Below, in pieces: positions 1-8,197 of a stretch of DNA of 64,000 nt. This DNA is from RUG420 sp045642465. Its GTDB lineage: Bacteria; Bacillota; Clostridia; Oscillospirales; Acutalibacteraceae. The position numbers and the translations under genes were made by a program. The notes beneath the pieces were generated by a model. It worked only from the letters and a program-made list of their open reading frames with translations, was not told the origin of the DNA and ran no database searches. Within the stretch, counting starts at the first letter, position 1. The number at the start of each line of letters is the position of its first letter. The stretch is taken from positions 372,001 through 436,000 of the forward strand of contig JAZUIY010000016.1 in the NCBI GenBank assembly GCA_045642465.1. Direction: 5' to 3'.

Positions 1-2
1 TC

Positions 3-179
3 ATCTTCGACATTGTGGAAACCGGAAGCACCTTAAAGGAAAATGACCTGGTGGTCTTCGAAACCGTCTTCCCAATTTCCGCCAGACTCATTGCCAACAA
101 GGCAAACTTCAAATTTAAAACCGAGGCCATTGAAACCTTGGTTAGCGCTATGAAAGAACAGGTTGATGGAAATGATTAA
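3..179 (+). CDS. hisG: ATP phosphoribosyltransferase, C-terminal end (partial)
   Basis: Frame 3 is open from the left edge to a TAA at 177-179 and encodes the last 58 residues of HisG, which condenses ATP with PRPP in the first step of histidine synthesis. The visible text (IVETGSTLKEN, then a SARLIANKA stretch) is the typical end of the short, HisZ-dependent form, which lacks the regulatory C-terminal domain of long HisG. Short HisG needs a HisZ partner, expected upstream outside the window. The stop codon overlaps the start region of hisD, so the two are translationally coupled. The 5' part is cut off by the window edge. Confidence 0.85.
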   Translation: MFDIVETGSTLKENDLVVFETVFPISARLIANKANFKFKTEAIETLVSAMKEQVDGND

Positions 180-1458
180 GATTTATAAATACGGCGAAGT
201 AGCCAACAGTGAACTGTTTTCCCGGGTTGATGTTAAGACCGGGGTAGAAGACGTTGTTGCAGAAATTATTGCCAACGTACGTGCCAAGGGCGATGCAGCT
301 TTACTGGACTACAACGCAAAATTTGATAAAAACACAGATCAGAACTTAGAAGTATCCGCTGCAGAAATGGAAGAAGCGTATGCCATTGTAGGAGACTTCA
401 AAAACGTATTGGAACGCGCTGCCATCAACATCCGTAAGTTCCATCAGAAGCAGGTCCGTGAAAGCTTCATCATGAATGACGAAGCCGGTATTGTTATGGG
501 CCAGAAGGTCATTCCTGTAGACAAGGCAGGCCTCTATGTACCGGGCGGCACCGCTGCTTATCCATCCACCGTTTTGATGGATGCCATTCCGGCCAAAATT
601 GCCGGGGTTCAAGAGTTAGTTATTACCACTCCTGCTAACGCAGAAGGCAAGGTAAATCCATATGTGTTGGTTGCTGCAAAGGTAGCCGGCGTTGACCGCA
701 TCTTTAAGGTGGGCGGCGCCCAGGCAATTGCTGCTCTGGCTTACGGCACCGAAACCGTTCCAAAGGTAGACAAGATTGTCGGACCGGGGAACGCCTTCGT
801 AGCCGAAGCAAAGAAGCAGGTCTTTGGCGTGGTTTCCATTGACATGATTGCAGGACCATCCGAAATCCTTTGCGTTGCAGACGCAAAGACCAACCCAATG
901 CACTTAGCCGCAGACCTGCTGTCTCAGGCAGAGCATGACAAGCTGGCCGCCGCCGTACTGGTTACCGACAGCATGGAACTGGCTGAAAAGACTGCACTGG
1001 AACTGGAACGTCAGTTAAAGACTCTTCCAAGAGAAGAAATTGCCCGCACTTCCATTGAGAATAACGGTAAAATCATTGTGGCCGATGACTTACACGTAGC
1101 CATTGAAATTGCCAATGAAATTGCTCCGGAACACTTGGAACTCTGCATGGATAACCCATTCGATTATCTTTCCGAAGTTCGTCACGCCGGCTCCATCTTC
1201 ATGGGCCGCAATTGTCCGGAAGCACTGGGTGACTACTTCTCCGGTGCCAACCACACCTTACCAACCAGCGGTACTGCCAAATTCTCCAGCCCGCTGAGTG
1301 TAGACGACTTCGTAAAGAAGACCCAGTACACCTACTACACCAGAGAAGCACTGGAAGCAGTCTACGAAGACATTGCCGAGTTTGCTGACCACGAAGGTCT
1401 CCACGCTCACGCCAGAAGCGTATTGTCCCGCTTCTGTGACGATGTCAACGAAAAGTAA
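172..1458 (+). CDS. hisD: Histidinol dehydrogenase
   Basis: A 428-residue protein of normal family length that oxidises L-histidinol to histidine in two NAD-dependent steps in the cytoplasm, the last reactions of the pathway. Family blocks are clear: a GLYVPGG segment, KVGGAQAIAALAYGTE, DMIAGPSEI, the zinc/catalytic region LLSQAEHD, and the C-terminal GDYFSGANHTLPT. Three in-frame starts exist (TTG 163, ATG 166, ATG 172). I chose 172 because a CAGG Shine-Dalgarno core at 159-162 sits 9 bases upstream and MIKIYKYGE is a typical HisD start. This gives an 8-base overlap with hisG. Second gene of the his operon. Confidence 0.95.
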   Translation: MIKIYKYGEVANSELFSRVDVKTGVEDVVAEIIANVRAKGDAALLDYNAKFDKNTDQNLEVSAAEMEEAYAIVGDFKNVLERAAINIRKFHQKQVRESFIMNDEAGIVMGQKVIPVDKAGLYVPGGTAAYPSTVLMDAIPAKIAGVQELVITTPANAEGKVNPYVLVAAKVAGVDRIFKVGGAQAIAALAYGTETVPKVDKIVGPGNAFVAEAKKQVFGVVSIDMIAGPSEILCVADAKTNPMHLAADLLSQAEHDKLAAAVLVTDSMELAEKTALELERQLKTLPREEIARTSIENNGKIIVADDLHVAIEIANEIAPEHLELCMDNPFDYLSEVRHAGSIFMGRNCPEALGDYFSGANHTLPTSGTAKFSSPLSVDDFVKKTQYTYYTREALEAVYEDIAEFADHEGLHAHARSVLSRFCDDVNEK

Positions 1459-1501
1459 TTGTATCAATCTAATAAAGCAAAAAACCGAAAGAGGGAGACA
1501 A

Positions 1502-2581
1502 ATGAGCCGCTTCTTAACTGAAAAATATAGTGTATTAGAACCATATATCCCGGGGGAACAGCCAAAGGATAAACACTATCTGAAACTGAATACCAACGAG
1601 AGCCCTTATCCACCAACCAAGAAGGGGGCAGCAGATGCCAAAAACGAGGCCTTAGACTGCTACCTTTATTCTGATCCGGAATCCACAAAACTCACTGCCG
1701 CCTTGGCAGATTACTATGGATTGCAGCCGGACCAGGTATTGGTGACCAATGGTTCCGACGAAGCTTTGGACTTTGCCTTCAAAGCCTTCTGTGACAAGGA
1801 TCACGGCATTGTATTCCCGAATATTACGTACGGTTTTTATCCAATTATTGCCGTTGCCAACGGCATCCCTTATGAAGAAATTCCACTGCAGGAAGACTTC
1901 AAAATCAATGTAGATGACTACATCGCCATTCACAAAAACATTGTATTTGCCAATCCAAACGCACCAACCGGTATTGCACTTTCCCGCAAGGATGTGGAAT
2001 CCATTGTGAAGTCCAATCCGGACAACATTGTTATTGTGGACGAAGCTTACGTCGACTTTGGCGCAGAAAGCTGCGTGTCTCTCATTGACTCCTATGACAA
2101 CATTCTGGTTTGCCACACCTTCTCTAAGTCCCGTGCCTTGGCCGGCGCCAGAGTAGGTTACATCATGGGTAACAAGGAACTCATTACCGACCTGAGAACC
2201 CTGAAGAACGCCCAGAACCCGTATAACCTGAACCGCATGTCCCAGGCCATTGCCTTGGCAGCAGTAGAGGACCCGAGTTACTTCACCAACAACTGTAAGG
2301 CCGTTATGTCCGACCGCCAGTTTACCGATGATGAACTCACCAAGCGGGGCTTCATTGTCATTCCATCCAGCGCCAACTTCGTATTCGTTTCCCACTATGC
2401 CTTGCCGGGAGACGAACTCTACAAGCGCCTGAAGGAAAAGGACGTTTTGGTCCGCCACTTCGACAAGCCGGAAATTAAGGATTGGAGCCGAATTACCATC
2501 GGTACCCACTCTCAAATGAAAGCATTCTTAGTGAAGATTGATGAAATTTTAAAGGAACTTTACGACAGCCAGAACGGCTAG
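1502..2581 (+). CDS. hisC: Histidinol-phosphate aminotransferase
   Basis: A 359-residue class I/II PLP aminotransferase that transfers an amino group from glutamate to imidazole acetol phosphate. The PLP lysine lies in the HTFSKSRALAGARVGY segment. The N-terminal LNTNESPYPP is the hallmark HisC motif, followed by NGSDEALD and NPNAPTG. The frame is open further upstream (to 1373), but that stretch overlaps hisD. The ATG at 1502 follows a strong GAGGGAG ribosome site and gives the usual length. There is a 43-base gap after hisD with no visible promoter, so it is read as part of the his operon. Confidence 0.95.
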   Translation: MSRFLTEKYSVLEPYIPGEQPKDKHYLKLNTNESPYPPTKKGAADAKNEALDCYLYSDPESTKLTAALADYYGLQPDQVLVTNGSDEALDFAFKAFCDKDHGIVFPNITYGFYPIIAVANGIPYEEIPLQEDFKINVDDYIAIHKNIVFANPNAPTGIALSRKDVESIVKSNPDNIVIVDEAYVDFGAESCVSLIDSYDNILVCHTFSKSRALAGARVGYIMGNKELITDLRTLKNAQNPYNLNRMSQAIALAAVEDPSYFTNNCKAVMSDRQFTDDELTKRGFIVIPSSANFVFVSHYALPGDELYKRLKEKDVLVRHFDKPEIKDWSRITIGTHSQMKAFLVKIDEILKELYDSQNG

Positions 2582-2593
2582 AAAGGGCACAAC

Positions 2594-3184
2594 ATGAGAA
2601 CTGCTGAAATCAACAGAAAGACCCAGGAAACCGACATTCAGTTAAAACTGAACCTGGATGGCACCGGTGCATCCAATATTGACACCGGCGTAGGCTTCCT
2701 TGACCACATGTTAACCTTATTTGCCAAACACGGCAGATTCGACTTGGATGTTACCTGCAAGGGTGACACCAATGTTGATGCGCACCACACCACCGAAGAC
2801 ATCGGAATTGCTTTGGGCGAAGCTTTCAAAGCAGCTTTGGGTGACAAGAAGGGCATCATCCGCTACGGCAGCACCATTCTGCCGATGGATGAAACGTTAA
2901 TCCTGTCTGCTGCTGACCTGTCCGGCCGCAGCTACCTGGCATATGATCTTTCCATTCCAACTTTCAAAGTAGGTGACTTTGACACGGAATTGGTGGAAGA
3001 ATTCTTCCTTGGCTTTACCCGCATGGCCGAACTGAACTTACACATTAAGCAGTTGGCCGGCTCCAATAGCCACCACATTATTGAAGGCACCTTTAAGTCT
3101 GTTGCCAGAACCTTGAAGGACGCAGTGGCCATTGACGAAGCCTTCAAAGACGAAATTCCATCCACTAAGGGAGTTCTTTCATGA
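2594..3184 (+). CDS. hisB: Imidazoleglycerol-phosphate dehydratase
   Basis: A 196-residue monofunctional IGP dehydratase, which removes water from imidazole glycerol phosphate in a manganese-dependent step. Both metal-binding repeats are visible: DAHHTTEDIGIALGEA near residue 60-75 and NSHHIIEGTFKS near 155-165. The protein lacks the HAD-type histidinol phosphatase domain of the enterobacterial bifunctional HisB. This fits the separate PHP phosphatase (hisJ) at the end of this operon. It starts 12 bases after hisC with an AGAAAGGG ribosome site and its stop overlaps the hisH start by 4 bases. Confidence 0.95.
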   Translation: MRTAEINRKTQETDIQLKLNLDGTGASNIDTGVGFLDHMLTLFAKHGRFDLDVTCKGDTNVDAHHTTEDIGIALGEAFKAALGDKKGIIRYGSTILPMDETLILSAADLSGRSYLAYDLSIPTFKVGDFDTELVEEFFLGFTRMAELNLHIKQLAGSNSHHIIEGTFKSVARTLKDAVAIDEAFKDEIPSTKGVLS

Positions 3185-3804
3185 TTGCAGTAATTGATTA
3201 CGGAATCGGCAACGTATTTTCCTTGCTCTGTAGCCTTCGTGCATTGGGCCAGGACGTTGTCTTCACTTCTGATAAAGAAATCATCCGTAACGCAGATAAA
3301 ATCATCCTGCCGGGGGTAGGGGCATTTGAGGATGCCGCCAAACTTTTGGAAACCACCGGCATGGGTGAATTGGTAAAAGAAGAAGCTGCCAAGGGAAAGC
3401 CACTCATGGGTATTTGCCTTGGCATGCAGCTTTTGTTTGACCGTTCTTTTGAATATGGAGAGCACAAGGGCCTTGGCCTTATTCCGGGCGATGTAGTAGC
3501 TATGAAAGGTGCTGTAGACCCAGAATTAAAAGTGCCTCAGATGGGCTGGAATGCCTTGCATTTCACCGGTCTTCCTTGTCCTGCCTTTGAAGGAATCAAA
3601 GACGGGGATCATGTTTATTTTGTCCACTCTTTCTATGCCACCAACTGCAGTGCCAACACCGTTTGTGACGTAGAATACAGCATTCCAATTACTGCCGCTG
3701 TCTGCAAGGACAACGTCATGGGCTGCCAGTTCCACCCGGAAAAGAGTGGGGATATTGGTCTGAAGATTTTAAAGAATTTCTGTGAAATGGAGGTAACTGC
3801 ATGA
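3181..3804 (+). CDS. hisH: Imidazole glycerol phosphate synthase, glutaminase subunit
   Basis: A 207-residue class I glutamine amidotransferase that hydrolyses glutamine and passes ammonia to HisF. The nucleophile elbow GICLGMQLLF contains the catalytic cysteine, and the His-Glu pair is in FHPEKSGDIGL near the C terminus. The oxyanion-strand segment LPGVGAFEDA is present. The ATGA overlaps with hisB upstream and hisA downstream indicate tight translational coupling. Length and motifs are ordinary for the family. Confidence 0.95.
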   Translation: MIAVIDYGIGNVFSLLCSLRALGQDVVFTSDKEIIRNADKIILPGVGAFEDAAKLLETTGMGELVKEEAAKGKPLMGICLGMQLLFDRSFEYGEHKGLGLIPGDVVAMKGAVDPELKVPQMGWNALHFTGLPCPAFEGIKDGDHVYFVHSFYATNCSANTVCDVEYSIPITAAVCKDNVMGCQFHPEKSGDIGLKILKNFCEMEVTA

Positions 3805-4532
3805 TTCTCTATCCTGCCATTGACTTAATTGGCGGCAAAGCAGTTCGCCTCTTTAAGGGCGACTACGCCCAGATGACCATCTACAATGACAACCCATTGG
3901 AAGTGGCCAAAGACTTTGAAAAATGTGGCTGCACCCACATCCACATGGTGGATTTGGAAGGGGCCAAAACAGGGGAAACCCCGAACTTAGAAACCGTGGC
4001 TTCCGTAGCCAAAAACACCGGTTTGTTTGTAGAAATCGGCGGCGGGATCCGCAATATGGAAACCGTGGAAAAGTACTTGAATGCCGGCGTAGACCGCGTT
4101 ATTTTAGGTACCGCTGCGGTTACCGATGAAGCCTTTTTAACCGCTGCTGTCCAGAAATATGGCAAGCAGATTGTGGTTGGGGCAGACATCAAAGACGGCT
4201 ACGTAGCCATTAAGGGCTGGCTGGAACAGTCCGAATATACCTTGGAAGCTTTCTGTGAAAAAATGCAGAACATCGGCGTTTCCGCCATCATTTGTACCGA
4301 CATTTCCAAAGACGGTGCCATGGTGGGAACCAACCGGGAAATGTACGCTTCCTTAAAAGAAAAATTTGGCATGGAAATTACCGCTTCCGGCGGGGTTTCC
4401 AGCTTAGAAGACGTGGAAGCCTTAACCAACATGGGCATCCACGCCGCCATTATAGGAAAGGCTTACTACACCGGGGACATTGACCTGGTAGAAGCTGTCA
4501 AAATTGCAGGAAATCAGGGGGTAGACGCATGA
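3801..4532 (+). CDS. hisA: ProFAR isomerase
   Basis: A 243-residue TIM barrel that catalyses the Amadori rearrangement of ProFAR to PRFAR. The first strand reads YPAIDLIGGKAVRL and carries the catalytic Asp, and the second Asp is in the ICTDISKDGAM segment at the start of the second half-barrel. Phosphate-binding loops EIGGGIR and ASGGVSS are intact. It overlaps both hisH and hisF by 4 bases. The dual-function PriA form (HisA plus TrpF) is an actinobacterial feature and there is no reason to invoke it here. Confidence 0.95.
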   Translation: MILYPAIDLIGGKAVRLFKGDYAQMTIYNDNPLEVAKDFEKCGCTHIHMVDLEGAKTGETPNLETVASVAKNTGLFVEIGGGIRNMETVEKYLNAGVDRVILGTAAVTDEAFLTAAVQKYGKQIVVGADIKDGYVAIKGWLEQSEYTLEAFCEKMQNIGVSAIICTDISKDGAMVGTNREMYASLKEKFGMEITASGGVSSLEDVEALTNMGIHAAIIGKAYYTGDIDLVEAVKIAGNQGVDA

Positions 4533-5287
4533 TTACCAAACGAATTATCCCTTGTTTAGACGTAAAGAACGGCCGTGTGGTAAAGGGTACCAACTTTGAA
4601 GGCCTGCAGGATGTCAACGACCCGGTTGCGCTGGCCAGCTTTTACAGCAAGTGCGGCGCAGACGAACTGGTCTTTTATGACATTACGGCCTCCTTTGAAG
4701 GCAGAAAACTCTTTACCGACATTCTTTGCCGTGCTGCTTCCGAAGTGTTTATTCCACTGACGGTAGGCGGCGGCATCAACACCATTGAAGACTTTGACCG
4801 GGTGCTGAAGTGCGGCGCCGATAAGGTCTCCGTCAACAGTGGTGCCATCCGGAATCCAAGCCTCATTGAAGAGGCTGCCAAGAAGTACGGGGACCAGTGT
4901 GTGGTTATCTCCGCTGACGTAAAGCGGGTCGATGGCACCTTCCACGTATTTGCCAAAGGCGGCCGTGAGGACACCGGCAAAGACGGCATTGAGTGGATTA
5001 AGTGGTGCGTCGACCACGGCGCCGGAGAAGTGGTACTGAACTCCATTGATACCGACGGCGTAAAGAAAGGCTTCGACCTGGAAATGTTAGACGCCGTCTG
5101 CAATGTAGTGAACGTACCGGTCATTGCATCCGGCGGAGCCGGCTGCAAAGAAGACTTCATCACCCTGTTCCAAAGCCTTCCAAAGGTGGATGCCGGCCTG
5201 GCTGCCAGCATCTTCCACTACGGGGAAGTGGACATCCACGACCTCAAAGAAACCTTACGAGACAACGGCATCTTAGTCCGTTTGTAA
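4529..5287 (+). CDS. hisF: Imidazole glycerol phosphate synthase, cyclase subunit
   Basis: A 252-residue TIM barrel that uses ammonia from HisH to convert PRFAR to imidazole glycerol phosphate and AICAR. Catalytic Asp residues are in IPCLDVKNGRVVKG at the N terminus and NSIDTDG in the second half. VGGGI and ASGGAG are the phosphate-binding loops. The start overlaps hisA by 4 bases. A 20-base gap separates it from hisI. Confidence 0.95.
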   Translation: MITKRIIPCLDVKNGRVVKGTNFEGLQDVNDPVALASFYSKCGADELVFYDITASFEGRKLFTDILCRAASEVFIPLTVGGGINTIEDFDRVLKCGADKVSVNSGAIRNPSLIEEAAKKYGDQCVVISADVKRVDGTFHVFAKGGREDTGKDGIEWIKWCVDHGAGEVVLNSIDTDGVKKGFDLEMLDAVCNVVNVPVIASGGAGCKEDFITLFQSLPKVDAGLAASIFHYGEVDIHDLKETLRDNGILVRL

Positions 5288-5307
5288 TCCAGAAAAAGGA
5301 GTAGCCT

Positions 5308-5664
5308 ATGACTACCATAGATCAGCTGAAGTTTGACGAAAAAGGCTTAATTCCTGCCATTGTTCAGGATGCCGATACGTTGAAGGTGTTAACCGTTGCT
5401 TACATGAACAAGGAAAGCCTTGGCATTTCCCTGGAAAAGGGGTTAACCTGCTTCTGGTCCCGCAGCCGTCAGGAACTGTGGCTGAAGGGGGAAACCAGCG
5501 GCAATTATCAGCACATCGTCAGCATTACTGCCGACTGTGACCGGGATGCCCTGGTTGTCCTGGTGAAGAAAGACGGGCCGGCTTGCCACATGGGCACCGA
5601 CTCCTGTTTCAACCACCTAATGTACGGTGACGTTCCTTCCGGCGGGGAAGAATTGGAGGACTAA
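5308..5664 (+). CDS. hisI: Phosphoribosyl-AMP cyclohydrolase
   Basis: A 118-residue stand-alone HisI that opens the adenine ring of PR-AMP. The zinc/magnesium motif is visible as DCDRDALVVLV followed by GPACHMGTDSCF. The protein ends after this domain, so the PR-ATP pyrophosphohydrolase (HisE) domain found in HisIE fusions is absent, and no hisE gene lies in the operon or elsewhere in the window. An AAAGGAG ribosome site precedes the ATG. The next gene, hisJ, begins one base after the stop. Confidence 0.93.
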   Translation: MTTIDQLKFDEKGLIPAIVQDADTLKVLTVAYMNKESLGISLEKGLTCFWSRSRQELWLKGETSGNYQHIVSITADCDRDALVVLVKKDGPACHMGTDSCFNHLMYGDVPSGGEELED

Positions 5665-5665
5665 T

Positions 5666-6460
5666 ATGCCTTATTCCAACTACCATACCCATACCAACTT
5701 TTCCGACGGGGGAAATACCCCGGAAGAAATGGTTTTGGCCGCCATCCAAGCGGGCTGCCCGGAACTGGGTTTTTCAGATCATTCTTACCTGGATTTTGAT
5801 GATACCTGGACCATGACGCCGGAAAGCGAACCGGCTTATAAAGCGGAAATACTCCGTTTAAAAGAAGCCTACAAAGACCAGATTTCCTTAAAGCTTGGTG
5901 TAGAGCTGGATACCTATACCAAAGACATGGATTTGTCGGACTATGACTATGTCATTGGTGCCGTTCACTGTGTCTTTAAAGACGGTCATTACATTCCGGT
6001 AGACTTGGCCGTAGAAGACCTGTTAAAGGAAATTGACACCCTCTATGACGGGGACAGATATGCCTTCGTAGAGGACTACTACAAAGAAGTGGCTCGGGTT
6101 TATGAAAAGACCCATTGCAACATTGTGGCCCACTTTGACCTTTGCACCAAATTCTTGGAAAAAGGATTTGAAATAGATATTAGCAGCCCACGCTACATGC
6201 AGGCTGCAGATGCCGCTCTGGATGCCCTTCTGGAACAGCCGGTTATTTTTGAAGTAAACACCGGTGCCATGTCCAGAGGATACCGGGGAGAACCCTATCC
6301 AGATGAACGGATTCTCATGAATCTGGCAGAGGCGGGGAAGCCGGTTATTTTATCTTCCGACAGCCATTCGGTAGACACCATAACCTATGCTTTTCCGGAA
6401 GCAGAGGCCCTGACGAAAAAGTACGATTTGACCTTGCTATCTAGATTAAATCTGTGGTAA
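5666..6460 (+). CDS. hisJ: Histidinol phosphatase, PHP family
   Basis: A 264-residue PHP-domain metallophosphatase that dephosphorylates histidinol phosphate. Metal ligands read in order: NYHTHTNFSDG at the N terminus, GFSDHS, KLGVELD, GAVHCV, VAHFDL and SSDSHS. The ATG at 5666 follows TTGGAGGA, and the upstream open frame to 5627 overlaps hisI and is ignored. It is the last his gene and fills the phosphatase role not carried by HisB. Its 3' end contains the promoter for the tRNA-Leu gene. Confidence 0.92.
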   Translation: MPYSNYHTHTNFSDGGNTPEEMVLAAIQAGCPELGFSDHSYLDFDDTWTMTPESEPAYKAEILRLKEAYKDQISLKLGVELDTYTKDMDLSDYDYVIGAVHCVFKDGHYIPVDLAVEDLLKEIDTLYDGDRYAFVEDYYKEVARVYEKTHCNIVAHFDLCTKFLEKGFEIDISSPRYMQAADAALDALLEQPVIFEVNTGAMSRGYRGEPYPDERILMNLAEAGKPVILSSDSHSVDTITYAFPEAEALTKKYDLTLLSRLNLW

Positions 6461-6463
6461 TAT
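6434..6463 (+). promoter_or_regulatory. Promoter for tRNA-Leu
   Basis: TTGCTA at 6434-6439, an 18-base spacer and TAATAT at 6458-6463 form a sigma-A-type promoter inside the last codons of hisJ, about 20 bases before the tRNA. Confidence 0.55.
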
Positions 6464-6483
6464 ACTTCTCGTGCTCAGCACTT

Positions 6484-6570
6484 GCTGGTGTGGCGGAATT
6501 GGCAGACGCAAGGGACTTAAAATCCCTCGCTGGCAACAGCGTACCGGTTCAAGCCCGGTCACCAGCACCA
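6484..6570 (+). tRNA. tRNA-Leu (anticodon UAA)
   Basis: An 87-base class II tRNA with encoded CCA. The acceptor stem GCTGGTG pairs with CACCAGC. The anticodon arm is AGGGA / TCCCT around loop CTTAAAA, giving anticodon TAA. A variable arm (GCTGGCAACAGC region) and T arm CCGG-TTCAAGC-CCGG follow. It decodes UUA/UUG leucine codons. A strong terminator follows immediately, so it is a single-gene transcription unit. Confidence 0.95.
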
Positions 6571-6572
6571 GG

Positions 6573-6608
6573 AAGACCCTTAGGACTTTGTCCTAAGGGT
6601 CTTTTTTT
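6573..6608 (+). terminator. Intrinsic terminator after tRNA-Leu
   Basis: A 14-bp perfect stem (AAGACCCTTAGGAC with its complement) around a TTT loop, followed by a run of T. Confidence 0.9.
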
Positions 6609-6670
6609 CTGAAAAATCCTTTGTTTTCGGCAAAAATTTAAGTAAATCATAGTCAATTAATTCACAATTA

Positions 6671-6679
6671 TGGTATTAT
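6671..6679 (+). promoter_or_regulatory. Extended -10 promoter for the DUF695/RraB-like gene
   Basis: TGG directly before TATTAT (6674-6679) makes an extended -10 element. No good -35 box is seen 17-18 bases upstream. It lies about 50 bases before the start codon, in the only gap between the tRNA terminator and the gene. Confidence 0.5.
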
Positions 6680-6727
6680 ATAGTGAATATTCTCTAAGTC
6701 TGTCTATTTTTATGAAGGAGAAGAAAA

Positions 6728-7537
6728 ATGGGTATTTTTAGTAACACAACGTACACTGCTCCGGTAGGAAATGATGCAGAATTCCAGACCTTTACGGATA
6801 CTTCTGCCAAAAAGCCGGTGGTCGTGAATTGTGATGTCAATTTTAAAAACTCTCTGCCAAACAACGAACTGCCTGCTTGCATTAAAGTGCAGATGGAAGT
6901 TTATGTGGACGAAGACAATCCGGAATTGATTTCCGGCGCCGAACAGTCCCACATTGCAGATATCAGAAGTATTTTGTCTCAGCACATCGGCGGCCGCTTT
7001 GTAGGCCAAGGTGTAATTGCAGCACAGGAAACCGCTTTCCTCATGTTCTACTGCACCGACCGTCAGGCTAGACTGGCAAAGCCAATGCTGACCGAAACCT
7101 TCATGGGTTCCTTCCGTCACGCTGAATTCAAAATCATTTATGACCCGGAAGGGGAAGAGTATATGAAGTATCTCTATCCGAATCCGGTGAAGCAGCGCCA
7201 GATTGCCAACGCCAAAATGGTACGGGAATTGAAGGGTTACGGAGACGACGGCAAAGCGCCTCGGAATATTAAATATAACCTGTTGTTCTCCAACCGGGCT
7301 GCTGCCATGGACTTCTTCGCTCAGTGCGCAGACAAAGGCTTTACCTACACAGACTTAATCAAAGAACCGGCTCCGGAAGGGATGGTACTTCCAAGGTATC
7401 GTTTGGTGATGACCAAGAACATGCCATTTAGGACAGATCTTCTGGAAGTAGTGGACACGTTCCTTTTGGCGTTAGCCGAAAAAAACGAAGCAACGTATTT
7501 AAACATTGAAACCGATATTTTAGAACTTCAAGCATAA
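6728..7537 (+). CDS. DUF695 / RraB-like two-domain protein
   Basis: A 269-residue soluble acidic protein with no signal peptide. Residues 1-145 resemble the DUF695 family, ending in the characteristic YLYPNPVKQRQIANAKMV segment. Residues about 150-265 (NAKMVRELKGYGDD, KYNLLFSNRAAAMDFF, GFTY) resemble the RraB domain, which in enterobacteria binds and inhibits RNase E. The substrate or partner here is unknown, and an RNA-degradation link is inference. It starts at an ATG 8 bases after AAGGAGAAG and has its own extended -10 promoter. It is followed 13 bases later by the cyclophilin gene, so they may be co-transcribed. Confidence 0.6.
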   Translation: MGIFSNTTYTAPVGNDAEFQTFTDTSAKKPVVVNCDVNFKNSLPNNELPACIKVQMEVYVDEDNPELISGAEQSHIADIRSILSQHIGGRFVGQGVIAAQETAFLMFYCTDRQARLAKPMLTETFMGSFRHAEFKIIYDPEGEEYMKYLYPNPVKQRQIANAKMVRELKGYGDDGKAPRNIKYNLLFSNRAAAMDFFAQCADKGFTYTDLIKEPAPEGMVLPRYRLVMTKNMPFRTDLLEVVDTFLLALAEKNEATYLNIETDILELQA

Positions 7538-7550
7538 AGGAGAATGCACT

Positions 7551-8147
7551 ATGTCTTTTCAAACCGCTGCACCGGTAGCAGGCGACACCATTGCTACCAT
7601 GAACACCACTATGGGTACCATTAAAATCAAGCTGTTCCCGGAACAGGCTCCAAAGTCTGTTGAAAACTTTGTAACCCACGCAAAGAACGGTTACTACGAT
7701 GGCATTATTTTCCACAGAGTCATTAAGGACTTCATGATTCAGGGCGGTGACCCTCAGGGCACCGGCATGGGCGGCGAATCCATTTGGGGCCGTTCCTTTG
7801 AAGATGAATTCTCTGTAGACCTCCACAACATCCGCGGTGCTCTCTGCATGGCCAATGCAGGCCCGAACACCAACGGTTCTCAGTTCTTTATTGTACAGGC
7901 AGACCAGTGCCCGCCACAGATGCTGGCACAGATGCAGCAGCTGGTAGACCGTGGATTCCCACAGGACTGCATTGACGACTATAAGGCTCTTGGCGGAACC
8001 CCATGGCTGGACTTTAAGCACAGCGTATTCGGCCAGGTTTGCGAAGGCATGGACGTAGTAGACGCCATTGCCAACACTCCGGTTGGTAGAAACGACCGTC
8101 CGGAAGAAGATGTGAAAATCATCTCTATTGAAGTAGAAACTCTGTAA
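7551..8147 (+). CDS. Cyclophilin-type peptidyl-prolyl isomerase
   Basis: A 198-residue cytoplasmic cyclophilin that catalyses cis-trans isomerisation of Xaa-Pro bonds. Core motifs are present: FHRVIKDFMIQGGDPQGTG, then GALCMANAGPNTNGSQFFIV and HSVFGQV. An insertion of about 35 residues rich in Gln and Cys (after QADQC) lies between the active-site strand and the HSVFG block, as in several Firmicutes cyclophilins. There is no signal peptide or lipobox, so it is not a secreted foldase. An AAGGAG ribosome site precedes the ATG. Confidence 0.9.
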   Translation: MSFQTAAPVAGDTIATMNTTMGTIKIKLFPEQAPKSVENFVTHAKNGYYDGIIFHRVIKDFMIQGGDPQGTGMGGESIWGRSFEDEFSVDLHNIRGALCMANAGPNTNGSQFFIVQADQCPPQMLAQMQQLVDRGFPQDCIDDYKALGGTPWLDFKHSVFGQVCEGMDVVDAIANTPVGRNDRPEEDVKIISIEVETL

Positions 8148-8197
8148 CATCCGTTCTAGTAAACGTTACTTTCAAGAAAGAGAAAGGAACTTTCCAC

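Noticed and set aside
1652..2515. A 287-codon minus-strand frame inside hisC
   Set aside because: hisC is complete and motif-supported on the + strand; this is a shadow frame.
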